The notes beneath the pieces were generated by a model that searched no databases, had not been told where the DNA came from, and saw only the letters and a list, made by a program, of their open reading frames with translations. Shown here piece after piece: positions 22,201-30,954 of a stretch of 64,000 bases of DNA (position 1 is its first letter; each line of letters begins with the position of its first letter). Origin of the DNA: an uncultured Prevotellaceae bacterium (GTDB lineage Bacteria; Bacteroidota; Bacteroidia; Bacteroidales; Bacteroidaceae); assembly GCA_947305005.1 (NCBI GenBank), contig CAMZCM010000002.1, positions 124,001-188,000 of the forward strand. The letters are read 5' to 3'. The position numbers and the translations under genes were made by a program.

Positions 22201-22891
22201 TATCTTCTGGGTTCACATTCAAAAGGGTAGAGAACTGCTCCTCATTGTCGAGGTCACCGAAGTCGATGTCCTTGGTGGCATCTTCAGGCAGTTCGAAGAT
22301 GTGGTCGTTGACGACAATCAGCGGCTGCGCATCACCATTAATGGTAGTGGTACCGCGCAGGCGCATAGTAGTACCGGAACCGAGGTTACCGGAGTTCTGC
22401 ACAATGTCGAGACCGGCAATCTGACCTTGCAGGGCCTGATCGACTGATTCGAACGCCATACCTTCCATTTCGTCCATGTTGAAAGTCTGGGTGGCACCTG
22501 CCAACTCACGGACAGGAATACTCAAGCCACCACTTTGCTGCATTTTCTTACCCACCTTCACGACTTCCTTCATCTGCTTGGTGTTATCTTGCAATTTGAT
22601 ATTCCAAGTAGTTTGTTTACCAATCTTCTGGGCAAAAGGCTTCAGACCCATGAAGGTGACGGACAATGTATTGTTCGGGTCCTTAATATTCAAGGTGAAG
22701 TGACCGTTCATATCAGTGGCGGTGGCACTGACGATACGGTTGTTCTTATCACGCTCTACGACGTTAGCACCCGGCACCACATCAAAATCGTCTGATACGG
22801 TACCCGCGATGCGTCGCTGCTGGGCATTGACTTGGACGGTCATGAGGCACATCACCGTCAGCAGCATCAGTTTGATGATATTATTCTTCAT
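19286..22891 (-). CDS. SusC/RagA family TonB-linked outer-membrane protein (first pair)
   Basis: This 1201-residue transporter has a signal peptide ending in QVNAQ, a carboxypeptidase-regulatory-like domain (about 26-105, RIAGTVSDDFDVVPGANVV), a plug (about 125-265) with the diagnostic IQSIEVLKDASTAKWGSKGANGVIEI, and a large beta-barrel ending SFTGSINLGF. Together with the following SusD gene it forms a complete import complex. It starts 12 bp after the large fasciclin gene. The plug and barrel differ strongly from the second SusC in the operon, so the two pairs probably handle different ligands or ligand fragments. Confidence 0.95.
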   Translation of the reverse strand: MKNNIIKLMLLTVMCLMTVQVNAQQRRIAGTVSDDFDVVPGANVVERDKNNRIVSATATDMNGHFTLNIKDPNNTLSVTFMGLKPFAQKIGKQTTWNIKLQDNTKQMKEVVKVGKKMQQSGGLSIPVRELAGATQTFNMDEMEGMAFESVDQALQGQIAGLDIVQNSGNLGSGTTMRLRGTTTINGDAQPLIVVNDHIFELPEDATKDIDFGDLDNEEQFSTLLNVNPEDIQSIEVLKDASTAKWGSKGANGVIEIKLRRGHRGPTNVTFSYKFNGTWQPDGYKMLNGDGYTMMLKEAYYNPQQIATSMPELDYNQNLTNIYGHYSNNTDWVDQVRQFGKEHKWYVTLSGGGDKATFRVSAGYDKSTGSIIGQELDRFTTQTALDYWVSDRIKFTSNISMTFTNNHKNNPNDILERAYKAMPNMSVDELMAQNVNGALTYLPTGRYFNMLPLNDTKNDTENRTYTSYNLYDMFINGNPVAYAYGGWNKEKQYNLTPQFAIEYKLLGKSNDETQLNYMGDVQLNIYNTSNDKYLPSELRTMDWSYGGDNPYKHGKGNINNQRNNVGNSEYKSLEFTTRHSLAFYPHFSNEDWSASILGQWDLKSGQSSSLNTDLWNVPNGVTDPTVVALLQGAGASNGEWRETSFFVRAHGSYKSKYNIDFSVRWDGSTAFGTGNKFGVFPFVGLRWNIIDEGFMKWSRKWLSMLSIRPTWGLTGGSGGGGFSQYNRYAQSGLYNGHTVIIPENLSLSSIRWETTRKINLGFNIGFFDDLINFELDLYDHRVTDLIMQNQRIASANGYSSLAKVNAGVMRNKGWELNASTGWFAKIGKFQMKLRGNIAQNFNEIEEMDPLVLEGLNPSETYEPENVSVSNLNAYDNLRRIQVNNPFGSIYGLKYKGVYRYDYEHCGYTQNSWYKYGYTESVPDGNGGYRNSTSKEEAQAYGDGYHWKQDANGNWVHDYAVNTASAAARRGENSTCPIAYDADGNMLTDQKGDPLHMYYCYNRSTKKEFQGGDVIYEDINNDGQIDRLDIVYLGNSNPKFNGGFGFTLKWDRLQLNTGFTFRVGNQVVNVARARAEMMRDNNNQSFATTWRWRKNGDITEIPRALSAADYASYNALPSDRFVEDGDYLRLQYVQLSYDIDPKILKKWGIRQLKLYASANNLFVWSKYTGTDPEIAPYGWSKIALDYSKTPRPLSFTGSINLGF

Positions 22892-22903
22892 AGTGTCGCT
22901 TTT

Positions 22904-25900
22904 TTATCGAGTTGTCTTGTCGGTGATGGCATATCTCTCTAAATATCGCTTGCAGGCACTCGGCGTTGCCCAGTCGCTGTCATAACGGCCTCCTACCAGT
23001 GACTTATGGCAGAGGACACCATCAATTTGGTGTATGACAGCAAAGCTGGAATACTGCAAGATGATATTGTTCAATGTATTACGATTTGTGGGAGTGATGT
23101 CTTTTCCTACTCCAGTACCAAAACCTGTTTCTTTCGTTTCCAAAATACAATGCATGTCACGGGTCATAATATTGGTTAAGTCACCAGTGGTCATGAGCTT
23201 GTTACCGCCCTGATCATCTCTGACTGTTAAGCGGGTCATACCACCTACTTTCTCGCGCTGGACATGTACTTTGACAAACACCATGTTCTTCGAATCATAA
23301 CTGGAGGTCTGACATTCTTTGACATCTGTCGTACTCTTATCTTCGAAGATGCTGCCATCAACAAAATGACAGCGGAGGAAATTATTGAGATAAGTAATCT
23401 TCGCTTGAAGACGCAAGGAGTCAGCACCATTTAATATATGCTTGTCGGAATCTTCGGGATCCTCGGGTAGGGAATAATAGTCCGCCTTGATGTCGTTCCA
23501 TGTGGGGAGGCCTAAAGCCTCTGCTGCTGCGATAGCTCCATCCGTTGGCACAAAGACAGTGTAGTTATAGCTGCTGAGGAACTTAACATTCTTGTCAACG
23601 GCTCCCGCTTCTGACCAGACACTGTATTTTGCCAAACCAGTCTTATCATTCTTGCTTTTAACAAGTCCGCAGGCAATAAGAATGGAATCGTTGTCCCTGA
23701 AATTTGTCAGTTCCTGAAATGCCGTACATTTCGGAGCAAAAGTCGGATCTTGATGGGTAATATAATAGATACTCTTGCTAGCAGGAATGATGGGAGCTTC
23801 ATCTAAAATCATGGTATGACCATTTGCCATCTCATTGTAGTTGTCCAACGGAACATTTAACTCCGTAGTACCAGGAGAACCTGCAGTGATACCGGCACGT
23901 TCATTCTCCAACTGGAAACCGCCTTGTACCTTGACAACACGATATTTTCCTGTAGCAGGATCCAAAGTCTTCTCCACTTTGATGGCAGAGCCGTTCTTGG
24001 CCACATAATATTCATCATCATTTTCATCCATGTGTACACCATCCGTGTGCACGATAGTATGACTTTCCAGGACATCTCTCAGACGATTCAGCAACTCATA
24101 CTCAGTAAAAGTAGCGGACTTATACTGCTTGTCCCAATTGATTAAACCCGTTTTGGGGTCGTATTCATACAACACCTTACCTGTATTAAGTGGCATATCT
24201 GATGATTCATCCAGTATTTCCATCTTAATGATACGCGGTTGTTTGCTGGTGAAACTGACGGGGTCATAGTAACGTGTCAACGCCATATCATTGGGGAGGA
24301 AGAAGGTGAACCATGAACGCATAGCCATCAGGTAGGCGAAATAGTTCATGTGCATTTTGTCATGATTGTAGTCGCTACCATTGTTAATAGCCCACTGCAT
24401 AATCTTACGTGAACCTTGTTCCAACGTATCCTTGCAGATGTTGGCAGGACCGGCTACGGATGTAAACGAAGCAGGACCATAGACCTTGTTCATCACATAG
24501 ACGACGCCGTTGTTGGCAATCAGACAGGTGTCAATCATGTCCGCATCTGCTGGCGTAAACATCTCTTCTTGAGAAGTGTAGTCACGCAATGTCTGAATCT
24601 TGCTGGGGACAGAGCCTGTAAAAGAATTGAACATGATAACGTTCAACAATTGACCCAGTGTAGTCAGGGGGATGTAGTCAATTTTTTTGTACAAAGCATC
24701 CCAGTCTCCCTCTGTGACAGGCGCATCAGGGTAGGGGGCATACGTATCTACCAACTGCCAACCAGCACCACCCTTGGAGAAGTACTGGAACAAGGCTTTA
24801 TCGTTTGGAACGAACATGGTACCCATGTCTTCGCGCGCATCTGTCGTCTCAGCGCTGAATTCGTTCCATCCTGGATCGTATTTCAAAGCCGTTCCAGGAA
24901 ATGGCAGCTTACTATCAGGAATGTTCGTCTGGGACTCTCCTCCTGCGCCACGTTGAGCGAAGTATTTCTTTGTGTAAACCATACCGTTGAATTCGGGATG
25001 CAGGTTTTTGTAGGCTTCCGTAAGTTCGGTGTTGGGCATGGGATAAGAGAAACGCTCCAGCATGTGGCTGAAAATGTTCGTCGAACCGTTAGTGCGGATG
25101 ATTTCAGCCATGTTGTTCAGTGGAACAACAACTCTTTCCACAACATTCAGGTATCCATTTTCTGCGACACCATCCTTTTCGAGAAGACGTGCGTCATACA
25201 CATGGACGTCGTCTGTCTTACGTGTCTCACCCATGACCTTTTCGAAGTCATCGTCTGTTACCATGATGTCAGAACGACCCATGTGCTCACGGGTGAAATG
25301 AACCATCATGTTGCGAGTGGCATCGGTGACAAGATAGATACCTCTTCCATTGCCGCCATCTGCTACGGGGCGATAAGGCTTCCAATAATTGGAGTCCTTA
25401 GGATTGTAGGTGTAAGGGACCTCTTCCGATGGGAGGAAGGTGACAGAGTCAATAACGTCCACATCCGTGTATCGACGCATGTATTGTCCGGGTGTCGGCG
25501 GATTCGATCCGGAACCGTCCGAAGCGGACAGATTTTCCATTACGATGGCATTGTTCAGCATGCTGGAGTGGATGAGCAGTCTTTTCTGTGCTGTTGACAG
25601 CCTGTCGTAACTGGTTGCATTGTGCCAAGGATTGCTGGCGGGCAATTTGGCGTTTCGCTGGTAGAATTGATTCCAGCTCTCATCGGATGCTGCGAAGACG
25701 GTTTTTGAACCTGTCTTGCTGAGGACTTCTTTGAGAGTACGTGCTCCTTCCGTGTTGACAGCCTTGTCTTCCAAAAGGTTGAGGTAATTGGTAAAATTAC
25801 CCCGGTTCTCCAACAACGAATAGAGATTTTCGGAAAGCCATTCCGGTTTCTCGTCATCGAGCGTGTACTCGTCTTTACAAGCCCACACAAGTCCGCAAAA

Positions 25901-25966
25901 TGCCATCACGTAAAAAATACGCGTGGCATACCTGCCGAATGTGCAAAATTGGTTTTTCATACACAT
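22904..25966 (-). CDS. Large multi-fasciclin (FAS1) lipoprotein, first gene of the operon
   Basis: This is a 1020-residue lipoprotein (lipobox-like CGLVWACKD). I see four FAS1-type blocks by their h1/H motifs: SKTVFAASDESWNQFY (about 88), MGTMFVPNDKALFQYF (about 382), FTFFLPNDMALTRYY (about 553) and YTVFVPTDGAIAAAE (about 790), with the final one closing at FAVIHQIDGVLCH. Linker segments of 50-100 residues separate them. The protein is probably a surface-exposed or periplasmic adhesion or binding scaffold that works with the two SusCD pairs. Translation can start at 25966 or at the second ATG (25960). It follows a noncoding region of about 260 bp that should hold the operon promoter. Confidence 0.82.
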   Translation of the reverse strand: MCMKNQFCTFGRYATRIFYVMAFCGLVWACKDEYTLDDEKPEWLSENLYSLLENRGNFTNYLNLLEDKAVNTEGARTLKEVLSKTGSKTVFAASDESWNQFYQRNAKLPASNPWHNATSYDRLSTAQKRLLIHSSMLNNAIVMENLSASDGSGSNPPTPGQYMRRYTDVDVIDSVTFLPSEEVPYTYNPKDSNYWKPYRPVADGGNGRGIYLVTDATRNMMVHFTREHMGRSDIMVTDDDFEKVMGETRKTDDVHVYDARLLEKDGVAENGYLNVVERVVVPLNNMAEIIRTNGSTNIFSHMLERFSYPMPNTELTEAYKNLHPEFNGMVYTKKYFAQRGAGGESQTNIPDSKLPFPGTALKYDPGWNEFSAETTDAREDMGTMFVPNDKALFQYFSKGGAGWQLVDTYAPYPDAPVTEGDWDALYKKIDYIPLTTLGQLLNVIMFNSFTGSVPSKIQTLRDYTSQEEMFTPADADMIDTCLIANNGVVYVMNKVYGPASFTSVAGPANICKDTLEQGSRKIMQWAINNGSDYNHDKMHMNYFAYLMAMRSWFTFFLPNDMALTRYYDPVSFTSKQPRIIKMEILDESSDMPLNTGKVLYEYDPKTGLINWDKQYKSATFTEYELLNRLRDVLESHTIVHTDGVHMDENDDEYYVAKNGSAIKVEKTLDPATGKYRVVKVQGGFQLENERAGITAGSPGTTELNVPLDNYNEMANGHTMILDEAPIIPASKSIYYITHQDPTFAPKCTAFQELTNFRDNDSILIACGLVKSKNDKTGLAKYSVWSEAGAVDKNVKFLSSYNYTVFVPTDGAIAAAEALGLPTWNDIKADYYSLPEDPEDSDKHILNGADSLRLQAKITYLNNFLRCHFVDGSIFEDKSTTDVKECQTSSYDSKNMVFVKVHVQREKVGGMTRLTVRDDQGGNKLMTTGDLTNIMTRDMHCILETKETGFGTGVGKDITPTNRNTLNNIILQYSSFAVIHQIDGVLCHKSLVGGRYDSDWATPSACKRYLERYAITDKTTR

Positions 25967-26021
25967 TGAATTTGAGTTTATTAATGATTTTTTCAGATTA
26001 TCGATTCGTTAGTGTTCACTG

Positions 26022-26074
26022 CCCCTAAAAGGGGCTCTGGCAAGTGATTTTATCACTACAAGCGTCCAAAATTA
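26022..26074 (-). promoter_or_regulatory. Possible promoter and leader hairpins of the susCD-fasciclin operon
   Basis: On the minus strand TAATTTTG (26067-26074) fits the TAnnTTTG -7 element, but no good TTTG -33 is seen at the right distance. Downstream in the leader are two small palindromes, AGTGATaaaATCACT-like at about 26044-26057 and GCCCCttttaGGGGC-like at about 26023-26037. They could be leader structures. The rest of the region from 25967 to 26160 is AT-rich with no ORF. Confidence 0.35.
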
Positions 26075-26162
26075 AAGCTTTTTTTGTTCATGTGTACTTA
26101 ATTAAGGACTGAAATTTTTCAAATTAAGATTTTTTAAACTTTTGGTCATATATGAACGTTAA

Positions 26163-26197
26163 CAATAGAGGGCTGCCTGGCAGGGCAACCCTCTATG
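26163..26197 (-). terminator. Hairpin after the GH43-like gene
   Basis: ATAGAGGG pairs with CCCTCTAT and TGCC with GGCA around a short loop (about 26165-26195). It lies just after the stop of the GH43-like gene. The following U-tract is weak (TTGTT), so it may be an inefficient terminator. Confidence 0.5.
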
Positions 26198-26225
26198 AAA
26201 AAGATGTCAAAAAAGACGTGGATGA

Positions 26226-27206
26226 TCAGTCGTTGGGGAAGGCTTTTTTCAATCGCTTCAGTTCTTTTGCGGTGATGGCGATGACGGTTCCGTGACGTGG
26301 CGTGAAAGCACCTTCAGTCTTGGTATCCTGTACTTGTTTGAAGGTCCTCAAATCTGTACTCTTACAGAATTGATAATGGCCGCTGGTATAACAGTCGTAC
26401 ATGAGCACCCATGTGCCATCATGGAGACGGAAGACGCCAGATCCTTCCACCTGCTTATTGGTGTCTTGGCACCATCCAGGTTGTAACTCCCAAGTGTTTC
26501 CGTTGTAAAAATCTTTCGCAATAAATTGTTTGATGCCTTTTTGCTGTCCTCCCTCTGTCTTGAAGAAGATGTGGAGGAGTCCTTCATCATCTCGTACGAT
26601 GTCTGTGTCGATGCTGGCGGAACGCATGTCGAAGAGCAGCTGAGGCTCACCTTCCAGGTCGCTGAAGTCTTTGTTGGCATACGCCCAATAGACACGGTCG
26701 TAAGGGCAGGAACCGTCATCCGTGAGGATGGAGAAATAGACGATATATTTCCCCGTACGCTCGTCATAAATAGTCTGAGGAGCCCATACGCGAGTGACAT
26801 GCTCGAACATGGTACCTTTGTAACGCTCAGGGAAATGTACTGTGTGGTGCTGCCAGTGGACAAGGTCTTTGGAGCGCATCAATACCATGCCTCGGTTGCT
26901 GCTCCAACCGAGGCTGGATTTCATATCCGTTACGACCATATAGAACCAGCCGCATTTACCGCGCAGGATGTGTGGGTCGCGGACACAGCCGGTACGGGCG
27001 ATGTCCTTAGATTCAATGATGGGATCGCCGTTGTTCAATGGCGTGTAATTCCATCCGTCTTCGGAGATGGCATAGCATATCTGCTCTTTCTCTGGGGCAT
27101 TACCTGTGAAATAGGTGAAGAGATACGCAGTGGTTTTGATTTTGGCATTGAGGGGTGTAAGGGTCGCAAATGCCAATGCGAACCAGAGGCTTTTTGGGAA
27201 GTTCAT
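26226..27206 (-). CDS. Glycoside hydrolase family 43-like secreted five-bladed propeller enzyme
   Basis: This 326-residue protein has a signal peptide (ends TPLNAK) and GH43-like beta-propeller sequence: SEDGWNYTPLNNGDPII, a GCVRDPHILRGKCGWFYMVVTDM block carrying the RDPHI catalytic-base region, HVTRVWAPQTIYDERTGKYIVYFS, and VEGSGVFRLHDGTWVLMYDCY with a Glu that could be the general acid. Such enzymes usually act on arabinose, xylose or galactose linkages, but the substrate cannot be told here. It starts 11 bp after miaA and is the last gene of that run, while its function fits the neighbouring polysaccharide/SusCD region. Confidence 0.8.
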   Translation of the reverse strand: MNFPKSLWFALAFATLTPLNAKIKTTAYLFTYFTGNAPEKEQICYAISEDGWNYTPLNNGDPIIESKDIARTGCVRDPHILRGKCGWFYMVVTDMKSSLGWSSNRGMVLMRSKDLVHWQHHTVHFPERYKGTMFEHVTRVWAPQTIYDERTGKYIVYFSILTDDGSCPYDRVYWAYANKDFSDLEGEPQLLFDMRSASIDTDIVRDDEGLLHIFFKTEGGQQKGIKQFIAKDFYNGNTWELQPGWCQDTNKQVEGSGVFRLHDGTWVLMYDCYTSGHYQFCKSTDLRTFKQVQDTKTEGAFTPRHGTVIAITAKELKRLKKAFPND

Positions 27207-27217
27207 TGTTCGGAGAT

Positions 27218-28117
27218 TTAGTTGTATTGTAAAATTGTTTCAATGATTTTGTCGGTGGATTTCGGTAGGTCAATCCAATGGATGTCAGGATCGTGTGAGA
27301 ACCATGTCATCTGCTTCTTGGCATAGACTCGTGTATTCTTTTTCAAACGCTCAAGGGCGAACGGAAGAGTCCAGTTACCGTCTATGACTTGGAACATTTC
27401 TTTGTAACCGACGGTGTTGAGCGCATTCTCGTGTCGGTAGGGAAGAAGGGCTCGGGCCTCATTGAGGAGTCCGTCATGTATCATCTGATCCACACGCTGA
27501 TTGATGCGATTGAAGAGATCTGTCCGCTCACGACGTAGGCCGAATTTACAAATACGGAAAGGCCTTTCCTTTTTTGTGGCTGTTCGGAAACTGGTGAAGG
27601 TGCGTCCGGTTTGGTAACAGATCTCCAGGGCATGGAGGATGCGTTGTGTATTCTTAAGATCAGCCTGCGCGTAGTATTCGGGGTCCAGGAGGCGTAGTTC
27701 GGCTTTCAGGGGATCGAGTCCTTCCGTTGCTAATCGTTGACGCAGATGATCACGCGTCTCAGGTTCGATGGTAGGGATATCGTCGATGCCTTTGCAGACG
27801 GCATCAATATACATCATGGAGCCGCCGCTCATGAGGAGGGTATCGTGGGTCTTGAAGAGTTGCTCAGTGAGCTGCAGGACATCAGCCTCATAACGGGCGG
27901 CGCTGTAGTAATCCGTCACAGACAAGGAACCGACGAAATAATGCTGGACACGTGCGAGTTGGTCGGGCGTTGGCGCAGCCGTTCCGATGGGTAGTTCGCG
28001 GTATAGTTGTCGGCTGTCGGCGTTGATGATAGGGGTGCCAAGCTGTTCGGCGAGTTGGAGGGCCAACTCTGTCTTGCCTACGGCAGTGGGGCCTATAAGG
28101 ACGAGAAGCGTCTTCAT
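27218..28117 (-). CDS. miaA: tRNA dimethylallyltransferase
   Basis: MiaA transfers the dimethylallyl group to A37 of tRNAs reading UNN codons. The protein (299 residues, normal length) has the P-loop [11 protein letters not shown] at the N-terminus, the family [17 protein letters not shown] motif, and the C-terminal [10 protein letters not shown]. Its start overlaps the stop of the pRiA4b ORF-3-like gene by 4 bp (ATGA), which suggests translational coupling. It ends the lpxD-lpxC-lpxA run, as often seen in Bacteroidales. Confidence 0.97.
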   Translation of the reverse strand: MKTLLVLIGPTAVGKTELALQLAEQLGTPIINADSRQLYRELPIGTAAPTPDQLARVQHYFVGSLSVTDYYSAARYEADVLQLTEQLFKTHDTLLMSGGSMMYIDAVCKGIDDIPTIEPETRDHLRQRLATEGLDPLKAELRLLDPEYYAQADLKNTQRILHALEICYQTGRTFTSFRTATKKERPFRICKFGLRRERTDLFNRINQRVDQMIHDGLLNEARALLPYRHENALNTVGYKEMFQVIDGNWTLPFALERLKKNTRVYAKKQMTWFSHDPDIHWIDLPKSTDKIIETILQYN

Positions 28118-28737
28118 CCTTCCGTGAAGTCGAACCCTTCGAGGTCGATTTCCTCGATGTCAAAGAGGTCGTCGTCAGTGGGCTCAAGGTAGTCATCGTC
28201 GTCACCCTCGGGAGAACCCTCGGGAACCGTAACAAAAGAACCCTCGGGAACCGTAACAAAAGAACCCTCGGGGGACGTAACAGGAGAGCCGCCGGGAACG
28301 GGACGGTTGCCCTTTTGGAGAAGGGTAGCGGAATCAATGGAGGGTGAAACGGGATTCAGGGAGGGGGCAACACCATGGCTGCGGCGACAGATGGGGGTGT
28401 CGATGTGCTTGCCGTATGAGATGCTTGACACTTCAAGAAGGAGGCCACGGTCTTCATCAGGGTCGAAGATGTATTGTAGTCGCTGGCCCTCATCTTCAAG
28501 GAAATCCCCAAGCTCAACCTCGTCCATCGTGTCGTCTTCATATCCGCTTTCCGGAATCGTACGGTCGCGATGCCATCGGTCATCGCAGACATAGAATGTC
28601 GCAGGCTTGAACGAGCCCCAACCACAAGTCTGACGGATGAGGTCGTGGAGGTCGGCAAAAGTAGAATCGGACTCAATCTGGAGCTCGATAGCGAAGTCTT
28701 CTACCTCGGGGCTGACAGCGGTGATGGTGTATAGCAT
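28114..28737 (-). CDS. Plasmid pRiA4b ORF-3-like family protein with VPEGS repeats
   Basis: The N-terminal 130 residues match the pRiA4b ORF-3 / IS1096 TnpR-like family: [44 protein letters not shown], and the acidic [22 protein letters not shown] block. The biochemical function of the family is not established. After a Pro/Ser-rich stretch come four 8-residue repeats of the type VPEGSFVT, then an acidic tail ([23 protein letters not shown]). The repeat tract is also present in aroE 12.6 kb away. The gene begins 1 bp after lpxA and overlaps miaA by 4 bp, so it is firmly embedded in the lipid A operon. Confidence 0.8.
   Translation of the reverse strand: MLYTITAVSPEVEDFAIELQIESDSTFADLHDLIRQTCGWGSFKPATFYVCDDRWHRDRTIPESGYEDDTMDEVELGDFLEDEGQRLQYIFDPDEDRGLLLEVSSISYGKHIDTPICRRSHGVAPSLNPVSPSIDSATLLQKGNRPVPGGSPVTSPEGSFVTVPEGSFVTVPEGSPEGDDDDYLEPTDDDLFDIEEIDLEGFDFTEG
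28211..28306. repeat. 24-bp minisatellite, about four units, inside the pRiA4b-like gene
   Basis: Units beginning at 28211, 28235, 28259 and 28283 share the core AGAACCCTCGGGAACCGTAA. Three are near-identical; the fourth is degenerate. On the minus strand they encode VPEGSFVT-type octapeptides. Confidence 0.9.
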
Positions 28738-28738
28738 A

Positions 28739-29515
28739 TCAATGAATGAATCCGCGTTGTTTGGTGTCCTCTATGAAATCGAGGATATACTGGATTTCAG
28801 GAGTAGCGGGGAGCTCTTGACGGATGGTCTCCAATGCCTCTGCCTGAGTCATGCCGCCTTGGTAGATGATGCGGTATGCCTCATGGATGGTGTTAATGAC
28901 TTCACGATCAAAGCCACGACGTCGTAGTCCAACAATATTCAATCCGTAGTAAGAAGCAGGGTGGCGGGCGCAGATAGTGTACGGAAGGACACTCTGTGGA
29001 ACCCCTGTACCTCCGCTAATCATGGTGTAGCCGCCAATGCGGCAGAATTGGTGCACCAGAACGCAAGCAGAGAGAATCGCATGGTCGTCAACCGTTACCT
29101 CTCCCGCGAGCTTGGAACAGTTGCCAATGATGATGTCGTTGCCGATAATGTCATCGTGGGCGATGTGACAACCTTCCATCAGGAGGTTCCCGTTTCCAAC
29201 GACTGTCTTACCCTTGGCTGCAGTGCCTCGGTTGATGGTGACGTTCTCGCGGATCTTATTATTGTCACCGATAATAGCCAGCGTCTCTTCTCCCTTGAAT
29301 TTCAAATCTTGGGGGATGGCGCCAATAACAGCACCTGGAAAAAAGATATTGCCGTTGCCAATGCGTGAACCATACAGGATGGTGACATTGTTCATTAGCG
29401 TGTTATTATCGCCAATCTCAACGTTCTTGTCAATGTAACAGAACGGACCAATTTCCACGTTGTTGCCAATCTTGGCTTCGGGGTCAATATATGCTAAAGG
29501 ACTGATTTTACTCAT
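28739..29515 (-). CDS. lpxA: Acyl-ACP--UDP-N-acetylglucosamine O-acyltransferase
   Basis: LpxA carries out the first acylation in lipid A synthesis. The 258-residue protein is made of hexapeptide repeats (IGNNVEIGPFCYIDKNVEIGD, NNTLMNNVTI) forming a left-handed beta-helix, with the conserved catalytic-loop region MEGCHIAHDDIIGND (His about 125) and the LpxA-type helical C-terminus (GFDREVINTIHEAYRIIYQGG). It follows the lpxC-fabZ fusion by 12 bp. Confidence 0.97.
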   Translation of the reverse strand: MSKISPLAYIDPEAKIGNNVEIGPFCYIDKNVEIGDNNTLMNNVTILYGSRIGNGNIFFPGAVIGAIPQDLKFKGEETLAIIGDNNKIRENVTINRGTAAKGKTVVGNGNLLMEGCHIAHDDIIGNDIIIGNCSKLAGEVTVDDHAILSACVLVHQFCRIGGYTMISGGTGVPQSVLPYTICARHPASYYGLNIVGLRRRGFDREVINTIHEAYRIIYQGGMTQAEALETIRQELPATPEIQYILDFIEDTKQRGFIH

Positions 29516-29527
29516 TGTAAAAAACTT

Positions 29528-30928
29528 TCAACTCTCAATTTCAACTTTATTGTCAATCACCTGTGCAGTGAGGCTGGCTTCTGCGACGACGTTTTCGCCG
29601 ACGAAGGCATAGCCGTGCATCTGCGCGATACTATGTCGGAAGGGGGCGGTAAAGGTGGCCTTGAAAAGCAAGGTATCACCTGGAACTACTTTTTGCGTGA
29701 ACTTGACATTGTCAATGCGCAGGAAATAGGTGCTGTAGTCCTCGGGGTGTTCCAGGTTGTTGAGAACCAAAAGACCACCGGTCTGGGCGAGGGCTTCAAT
29801 GAGCAAAACACCGGGCATGACGGGCTCGCTGGGGAAATGGCCTTGGAAGAAGGGCTCGTTGCCAGACACGTTCTTGACGGCAACAATACTATTAGCATCC
29901 ATCTCGATGGCCTTATCGACTAAAAGCATCGGGTAGCGGTGGGGGAGAAGCTGTCTGATGCGTTTGATATCCATTAGCGGCGCTTTGTTGGGGTCGTAGA
30001 AAGGAGCCTGTATCTTATGTGTACGAATCTCCTTGCGCATCAATCGCGCGAATTTATTATTAATGGTGTGGCCTGGACGTGTAGCAATGATACGTCCCTT
30101 GATGGGCTTGCCGATGAGTGCCATGTCACCAATAATATCAAGGAGTTTGTGACGGGCTGGTTCGTTTTCCCATTGTAGAGGCTTTGTTTGTAGGAATCCC
30201 AGTTCGGTTGCATCATGGTAAGCAGCGCCGATACGATCAGCCAATTCGTTGAGCTCTTCTTGCGTCTTCTGGTTCTCGTAAATCACAATGGCATTGTCCA
30301 AGTCTCCGCCTTTGATAAGACCAGCTTCAAGCATCATCTCAACTTCCCTCACAAAACAGAACGTGCGTGCGGGTGCGATTTCCTTTTCAAAATTGGCCAT
30401 GTCATCCAATGTGGCAAACTGACTGCTGAGCACCTTACTTTGGAAGGCAATCATAGCCGTGATGCTAAACTGCTCATCGGGTAGGATGGTGATAATGCTG
30501 CCCGTCTTGTCATCGCGCACTTCAATCTTCTTGTGGACAACATAATAATCCTTGGGAGCATTCTGCTCAACAACACCGACGTGGCGGATGTTCTCCACAT
30601 AGATTTCAGCGGAACCGTCCAAAATGGGAACTTCAGGACCGTTAACCTGCAGCAGGCAGTTGTCAACGCCTAAGGCATAGAGTGCTGCTAACGCATGTTC
30701 TACGGTACTGCAACGGACATCGCCTTTGGCAAGAACGGTGCCTCGAGTCGTTTCAATGACATTCTCAGCTACCGCATCAATAATGGGCTCGCCGGGAAGG
30801 TCTATACGCTGAATCTTATAACCGTAATTCTCAGGGGCTGGGTTGAAGGTCACAATCAAGTTCAGACCTGTGTGTAGCCCTTTTCCATGCAGTGTAAAAC
30901 TGCCACCTAAAGTGTTTTGTTTTAACAC
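29528..30928 (-). CDS. lpxC/fabZ: Bifunctional UDP-3-O-acyl-GlcNAc deacetylase / 3-hydroxyacyl-ACP dehydratase
   Basis: This 466-residue fusion is typical of Bacteroidetes. The N-terminal LpxC part (about 1-300) has the GKGLHTG motif, the zinc region STVEHALAAL and HKLLDIIGDMALIG. The C-terminal FabZ hot-dog domain (about 315-460) has LLPHRYPMLLVD and the catalytic GHFPSEPVMPGVLLIEALAQ. The first half commits UDP-GlcNAc to lipid A; the second dehydrates 3-hydroxyacyl-ACP in fatty acid synthesis, so the fusion ties the two pathways to the same acyl pool. It lies 26 bp after lpxD. Confidence 0.97.
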   Translation of the reverse strand: MLKQNTLGGSFTLHGKGLHTGLNLIVTFNPAPENYGYKIQRIDLPGEPIIDAVAENVIETTRGTVLAKGDVRCSTVEHALAALYALGVDNCLLQVNGPEVPILDGSAEIYVENIRHVGVVEQNAPKDYYVVHKKIEVRDDKTGSIITILPDEQFSITAMIAFQSKVLSSQFATLDDMANFEKEIAPARTFCFVREVEMMLEAGLIKGGDLDNAIVIYENQKTQEELNELADRIGAAYHDATELGFLQTKPLQWENEPARHKLLDIIGDMALIGKPIKGRIIATRPGHTINNKFARLMRKEIRTHKIQAPFYDPNKAPLMDIKRIRQLLPHRYPMLLVDKAIEMDANSIVAVKNVSGNEPFFQGHFPSEPVMPGVLLIEALAQTGGLLVLNNLEHPEDYSTYFLRIDNVKFTQKVVPGDTLLFKATFTAPFRHSIAQMHGYAFVGENVVAEASLTAQVIDNKVEIES

Positions 30929-30954
30929 GATATATTTTTTTACAGATTTATCTA

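Noticed and set aside
24416-25597. Plus-strand ORF of 393 aa
   Set aside because: It is antisense to the large fasciclin gene and has a His/Val/Cys-rich composition typical of a shadow frame.
28211-28306. CRISPR array (also considered for 40844-40939)
   Set aside because: The units are 24 bp with no spacers and lie in frame inside genes; no cas genes are present.
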